Of a DNA stretch of 64,000 bases, positions 60,606-64,000 are shown one piece after another; the first letter of the stretch is position 1, and each line of letters begins with the position of its first letter. The translations under genes and the position numbers were made by a program. The stretch spans positions 930,001 to 994,000 of the forward strand of contig NZ_QWGG01000001.1 in assembly GCF_003730195.1 (NCBI RefSeq), given 5' to 3'. Origin of the DNA: Halosimplex salinum. GTDB taxonomy: Archaea > Halobacteriota > Halobacteria > Halobacteriales > Haloarculaceae. A model generated the notes under the pieces. The model was not told the origin of the DNA, ran no database searches, and worked only from the letters and a program-made list of their open reading frames with translations.

Positions 60606-61574
60606 TCAGGCACCTCCGTTCTCGGCGGATTCGAGCAATCCGCGCATGTAGCCGATAGCGAACAGTCGGCCCTTGGTGTGGTAGCCGGGGTTCGAATTGT
60701 CCTCGCCGGCCATCGTCGGCACGTGGTCGGGCCGCATCGGGCCGTCGAAGCCGACGTCGACGAACGCGTCCATCGCGGCCTGCATGTCGGTGGGGCCGTC
60801 GTCGTGCCAGGTCTCGACGAACCGGTCGGCGTCGCCCTCTACGTCCCGGAAGTGGGCGAAGTTGATCTTCTCGTCGAAGTGCCGGACCGTCTCGGGGACG
60901 TCGACGCCCATCGCCGCGAAGTTGCCCTGGCAGAACGTGACGCCGTTGTGTTCGCTGTCGTAGCTATCGAGGATGCGGTCGTAGTTCTCGACGCTGTTGG
61001 CGATACGGGGGATGCCCCGGACCTCCTCGCGCGGCGGGTCGTCGGGGTGCAGACCGAGTTTCACGCCCGCTTCCTCGGCGACCGGGACGACCTCGTTCAG
61101 GAAGTACTCGATGGCCTCCCAGAGCTGGTCGCGGGTCACGTCCGCGCCCGCGGCGTCGGGACCGTCGCGCATCTTCGCCTCGTCGTAGCCCGTCGCGTAC
61201 GACCCGCCGCGGGACTCGACGTGCGCTTCGGTTCGCGCCCACCGCACGCCCGCCATCCAGTCGTAGCAGACGACGGGAATGCCCAGATCGCCGCAGTCGC
61301 GGACGAACTGCTTGAACTCCGCGATGTCCTCGTCACGGCCCTCGCGACCGAGGCGGACGCGGTCGGTCAGCGGGACGCTGCCCTCCAGCACCGAGAACGT
61401 CAGTCCGGCGTCTTCGAGCCAGTTCTTCGTGCCGAGCAGGTCGTCGTACGACCAGCGGGTCTTGTCGTCGCCGACTTCGAGCGGGTGGACGACGGCGTTC
61501 GTGACCCCCATCTGCTTCGCGAGTTGCCAGCGCTCGTCGGGCTGGCGCGGCAAAACGAGCGATAACTGAACCAT
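60606..61574 (-). CDS. uxuA: Mannonate dehydratase family protein
   Basis: This 322-residue TIM-barrel enzyme has the UxuA pattern GLHPDDPP, VTFCQGNFAAMG, NFAHFRDVEGD and MRPDHVP, metal-site and catalytic segments of the family. It dehydrates D-mannonate to 2-keto-3-deoxygluconate in glucuronate breakdown. It is first in an operon with the SMP-30 lactonase. A beta-glucuronidase 59 kb upstream could feed the same route. It is somewhat shorter than E. coli UxuA (about 390), as is usual for archaeal members. Confidence 0.88.
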   Translation of the reverse strand: MVQLSLVLPRQPDERWQLAKQMGVTNAVVHPLEVGDDKTRWSYDDLLGTKNWLEDAGLTFSVLEGSVPLTDRVRLGREGRDEDIAEFKQFVRDCGDLGIPVVCYDWMAGVRWARTEAHVESRGGSYATGYDEAKMRDGPDAAGADVTRDQLWEAIEYFLNEVVPVAEEAGVKLGLHPDDPPREEVRGIPRIANSVENYDRILDSYDSEHNGVTFCQGNFAAMGVDVPETVRHFDEKINFAHFRDVEGDADRFVETWHDDGPTDMQAAMDAFVDVGFDGPMRPDHVPTMAGEDNSNPGYHTKGRLFAIGYMRGLLESAENGGA

Positions 61575-61687
61575 ACTCCTCCGTTGTACGCGTCACCGTA
61601 ATCGGCGTTCCGATCGCGGAAGCGACCGGGAAGGCCGGCAGTCCGGCGGCAAAAGCGGCCGATTATCGGGTTCGGTCTGTGCGCGTT

Positions 61688-62563
61688 CTACTCTTGCTGG
61701 CCGGACCCACAGATGTTGCCGGTCACCCACACCTCGTTCGTCTCGGTGATCTCGATGCCGATCCCGATCCGGTTGACGTTGGTGTAGCTGAGCCTGTCCG
61801 CGTAGACCGCGTTCTCGGTCCACGCCTCGAAGATGTCCTCCGCGACCGCGGTCTCGTTCTCGTGGTACACCGTCTCGCCGCCGTCCTCGAAGTTACGGCC
61901 GGCGTAGGTCTTGTGGAGCACCTCGAACTCGTACTTCTCCGGTGTGACGATGTACTGAGCGTCTTCCTTCTTGAATTTGCAGGTCTCCCTGAGTTCGAAC
62001 GCGCGGTATCGCCCGGCCGTCGAGAGGTTGTTCGACTCGTGGACGAGCTGGCCCTTGTTCGCCATCGCGACACTGTGGTTCCTCGCCATTCGGTTCAGAT
62101 CGACGCTGAGGCTCCCGTTCGGGTTCGAGAACGGGTCGAGTCGCTGTTCCTCGCGCCAGTCGTTCAGCATCCTCCGGAGTTCGGTCTCGATCTCCGCCTC
62201 GTCGAACCGACGCGGGAGCGTCGGCGTCCGCGTCCCGATCGGGGTCGCCGTGGGCGTGGCAGTCGGCGTCACGGTTGGCGTCGGTGTGGCTTCTGGAGTC
62301 GGCGTGAGCGTCGGGAACGGCGTCTCTCCGGGCGTCGCGGTGCCGTTCACCGCGGTGCCGTTCACCGCGGTCCCGTTGGCGGCGGTTGTCGCCGCTGGCG
62401 TCGGTGTCGGCGTCGCAGCCGACCCGTCGCTGGCGCCGTCCGAGTCGTCGGGCGTGTCCGTCGCGTCGTCGCCGCCGCCGAGGAGCATCGCGCCCGCGAT
62501 CCCCCCGACCAGCATCACCCCGACTGCGACGGCGACGATGACGACGACTTTCCGGTCAACCAT
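61688..62563 (-). CDS. CAP-domain surface protein with Thr/Pro-rich linker
   Basis: This 291-residue protein has an N-terminal membrane anchor (VVVIVAVAVGVMLVGGIAGAML) and a long Ala/Thr/Pro linker. The linker includes three NGT sequons in a row (NGTAVNGTAVNGT) and TPTPTVTPTATPT-type repeats. A C-terminal CAP/SCP (PR-1-like) domain follows (DWREEQRLDPF, MARNHSVAMANKGQLVHES, VVHE-like NETAVAEDIFEAWTEN). The linker is likely glycosylated outside the cell. Family roles include secreted proteases and lipid binding. The ATG at 62563 gives MVDRKVVVIVAV. Confidence 0.82.
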   Translation of the reverse strand: MVDRKVVVIVAVAVGVMLVGGIAGAMLLGGGDDATDTPDDSDGASDGSAATPTPTPAATTAANGTAVNGTAVNGTATPGETPFPTLTPTPEATPTPTVTPTATPTATPIGTRTPTLPRRFDEAEIETELRRMLNDWREEQRLDPFSNPNGSLSVDLNRMARNHSVAMANKGQLVHESNNLSTAGRYRAFELRETCKFKKEDAQYIVTPEKYEFEVLHKTYAGRNFEDGGETVYHENETAVAEDIFEAWTENAVYADRLSYTNVNRIGIGIEITETNEVWVTGNICGSGQQE

Positions 62564-62811
62564 ATCATCCCGGTGCCGGAGTCGAGACTTAAATCTTCGC
62601 AATAACCAACTAGTTGCTGACAGTATCTCGGGTAGTTGCAGACATCGAACGCCGTCCGGATCGACGGACAGGAGGTGAGTCGGCGGTATCTGTCGGAGAC
62701 CGCTCGGCCGAGACGGCGGATCGATGCCCACCGATCCGACCGGGTCGGACCGTCAGTTCGGTCGCCGGTCTCGGCGAAGCTGTCCCGAGGCGCTGCGAGA
62801 CGGTCGCGACC

Positions 62812-63414
62812 TCACTCGAAGCGGTCGACCGCAGTGTCGTAGCGGTCGGCCGGCTCCTCCCAGTCGACGACCTCGAAGAACGCGTCCACGAAGTCGCCGC
62901 GGGCGGGGCCGTAGTCGTAGTAGTAGGAGTGCTCCCAGACGTCCAGCGCGAGGATCGGGTGGCCGCCCCAGATCGCGCCCTGGTCGTGCTTGTCCACGAC
63001 GACGTTGCGGAGTCGGCCGGCGAAGCTGTCGTACACCAGGAGCGCCCAGCCGGAGGCGTCGGACGCGGCGGCCTCGAACTCGCCCTTCCAGGCCTCGTAG
63101 GAGCCGAAGTCTTCCTCGATGCGCTCGCGGAGGTCGCCGCTCGGTTCGTCGCCGCCCTCTGGGCTCATGTTCTGCCAGAACAGCGAGTGCAGGATGTGCC
63201 CGGAGGAGTTGTGGGTCACCGAGCGGATCGCGGACCCGGAGTCGCCGAACTCGCCGGCCTCGCGGTTCTCGGCGAGGTCGTCCTCGGCGGTGTTCCAGCC
63301 GTCGACGTACCCCTGGTGGTGGGTGTCGTGGTGCCAGGTGAGCACCTGCTCGCTGACGTGCGGTTCCAGTGCGTCGTAGTCGTACGGCAACGGGTCGAGT
63401 TCGTAGTCAGACAT
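62812..63414 (-). CDS. sod: Superoxide dismutase, Fe/Mn family
   Basis: This 200-residue enzyme has metal ligands H28 (LTWHHDTHHQ), H76 (GHILHSLFW), D158 (LALDVWEH) and H162. The N-terminal LPYDYDALEPHV and the HHDTHHQGYVDGWN block are typical of archaeal Mn- or Fe-superoxide dismutases. It converts superoxide to peroxide, which the Mn catalase 9 kb away can remove. The start ATG 63414 gives MSDYELDPLPY. Confidence 0.94.
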   Translation of the reverse strand: MSDYELDPLPYDYDALEPHVSEQVLTWHHDTHHQGYVDGWNTAEDDLAENREAGEFGDSGSAIRSVTHNSSGHILHSLFWQNMSPEGGDEPSGDLRERIEEDFGSYEAWKGEFEAAASDASGWALLVYDSFAGRLRNVVVDKHDQGAIWGGHPILALDVWEHSYYYDYGPARGDFVDAFFEVVDWEEPADRYDTAVDRFE

Positions 63415-63630
63415 GCAACCGATCACGAGGACGGAATCGACTTGAGGCTAATCTGAAACCGATTTCCGTTGGGTTTCCGAGAGGTCCGGTGACCGTCACT
63501 GCGGACGCGAGGAGCCGGCGACCGTCACGGCGGACGGGCGAGGGGCCGACGAGCGCGACTGCCGGCACGCCGCGCCGGGACCGCAACGATTTCGGTCCCG
63601 ATGGGTGCAGGTAGCCGTATCGATCCACGC

Positions 63631-64000
63631 ATGCAGGACGACTACACGTCGGTGGCGCTGCACAACGTCGCCGAACTGGCCGACCCCGACTGGACCGAGA
63701 GCGGCGACGCGCTCCGGCGCGTCCCGACCGACGTGGCGGCGAACCTCAACGTCTCCGCGCGCGAGCGGGTTCGCCACCCGTCCGGGAGCGAGATCAGGTT
63801 CGTCCCCGACGGCGACGCGACCGTTCGCGTGACGCTCTCGGCGGCCGGAGCGACCGTCGTTCGTCCGTTCTGGGGGTCGTTCCAGGGCGAGGAGATTCTG
63901 GAGATCGGACCGGAGCCGACGACGGTCGAACTCTCTCCGCCCGACGCGCTGGCGGACCTCGACCGCGACGCGCCGGCCGCGACCGGCGCCGCGGACGCGT
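63631..64000 (+). CDS. Uncharacterised protein, N-terminal part (possible SGNH/GDSL hydrolase family)
   Basis: The frame starts at ATG 63631 and runs off the window end, giving at least 123 residues: QDDYTSVALHNVAELADPDW, DALRRVPTDVAANLNVSARE, a VRHPSGSEIRFVPDGDATVR strand region and TVVRPFWGSFQGEEILEIG. This beta-rich block resembles N-terminal carbohydrate- or lipid-binding domains seen before SGNH hydrolases in haloarchaea, but the catalytic part lies outside the window. The other frame through this region reads as Arg/Cys-rich and is rejected. Confidence 0.5.
   Translation, partial: MQDDYTSVALHNVAELADPDWTESGDALRRVPTDVAANLNVSARERVRHPSGSEIRFVPDGDATVRVTLSAAGATVVRPFWGSFQGEEILEIGPEPTTVELSPPDALADLDRDAPAATGAADA

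Overview
The window is high-GC haloarchaeal chromosomal DNA (class Halobacteria). The proteins are strongly acidic. Many genes have a TATA-like box about 25-30 bp before the start codon, the usual arrangement for leaderless haloarchaeal transcripts. Archaeal core genes are present: proteasome alpha, SBDS, the RNase P proteins Rpp30 and Pop5, MTH865, and an AsnC-TRASH regulator. With purD, pyrB and pyrI also here, this is probably the main chromosome rather than a plasmid. The family cannot be fixed from sequence alone.

Layout. 1-8217 is a carbohydrate/sugar-acid locus: the tail of an ABC solute-binding protein, a GH2 beta-glucuronidase, an isomerase and two Gfo/Idh/MocA oxidoreductases in a minus-strand operon, a FAH-family enzyme and an IclR regulator. 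8601-17560 holds an XPB-like helicase, an orphan CGCGG-family RiPP precursor, small proteins, a cloverleaf-like RNA candidate, a MutS-like ATPase, cysteine synthase, a glutamine-rich repeat protein and a DUF488 protein. 17680-21710 has two thioredoxin-fold proteins and purD. 21719-29943 is rich in metal and redox genes: halocyanin, CopA, an AsnC-TRASH regulator, a DtxR regulator and an AhpD-like protein. 29944-36382 includes a membrane hydrolase, MTH865, a PQQ-type sugar dehydrogenase lipoprotein, DJ-1/PfpI and HAD proteins, and an ABC exporter. 36541-44175 carries a bacterial-PH-domain pair, a broken aldo/keto reductase, and an ABC-2 system whose larger permease ends in a PrsW-like protease domain.

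45010-51399 contains small regulators followed by the archaeal RNA-processing/proteasome neighbourhood (DUF1918, COG1325-like RNA-binding protein, Rpp30, methyltransferase, Pop5, PsmA, SBDS). 51618-59504 has two NUDIX hydrolases, Mn catalase, pyrBI, a MinD/RAD55-like pair, a dense hairpin array and an FKBP with a GGM tail. 59697-61574 returns to sugar acids (SMP-30 lactonase and mannonate dehydratase). The window ends with a CAP-domain surface protein, an Fe/Mn superoxide dismutase and the start of one more gene.

The genes suggest a heterotroph that can use glucuronide-type sugars, with copper and iron/manganese homeostasis and defence against peroxide and superoxide. The points most worth following up are a 51-bp double-palindrome insertion that helps destroy an aldo/keto reductase, the hairpin array at 57288-57475, the orphan CGCGG peptide, the 41% glutamine repeat protein, the ABC permease-PrsW fusion and the cloverleaf-like element at 12212-12281.
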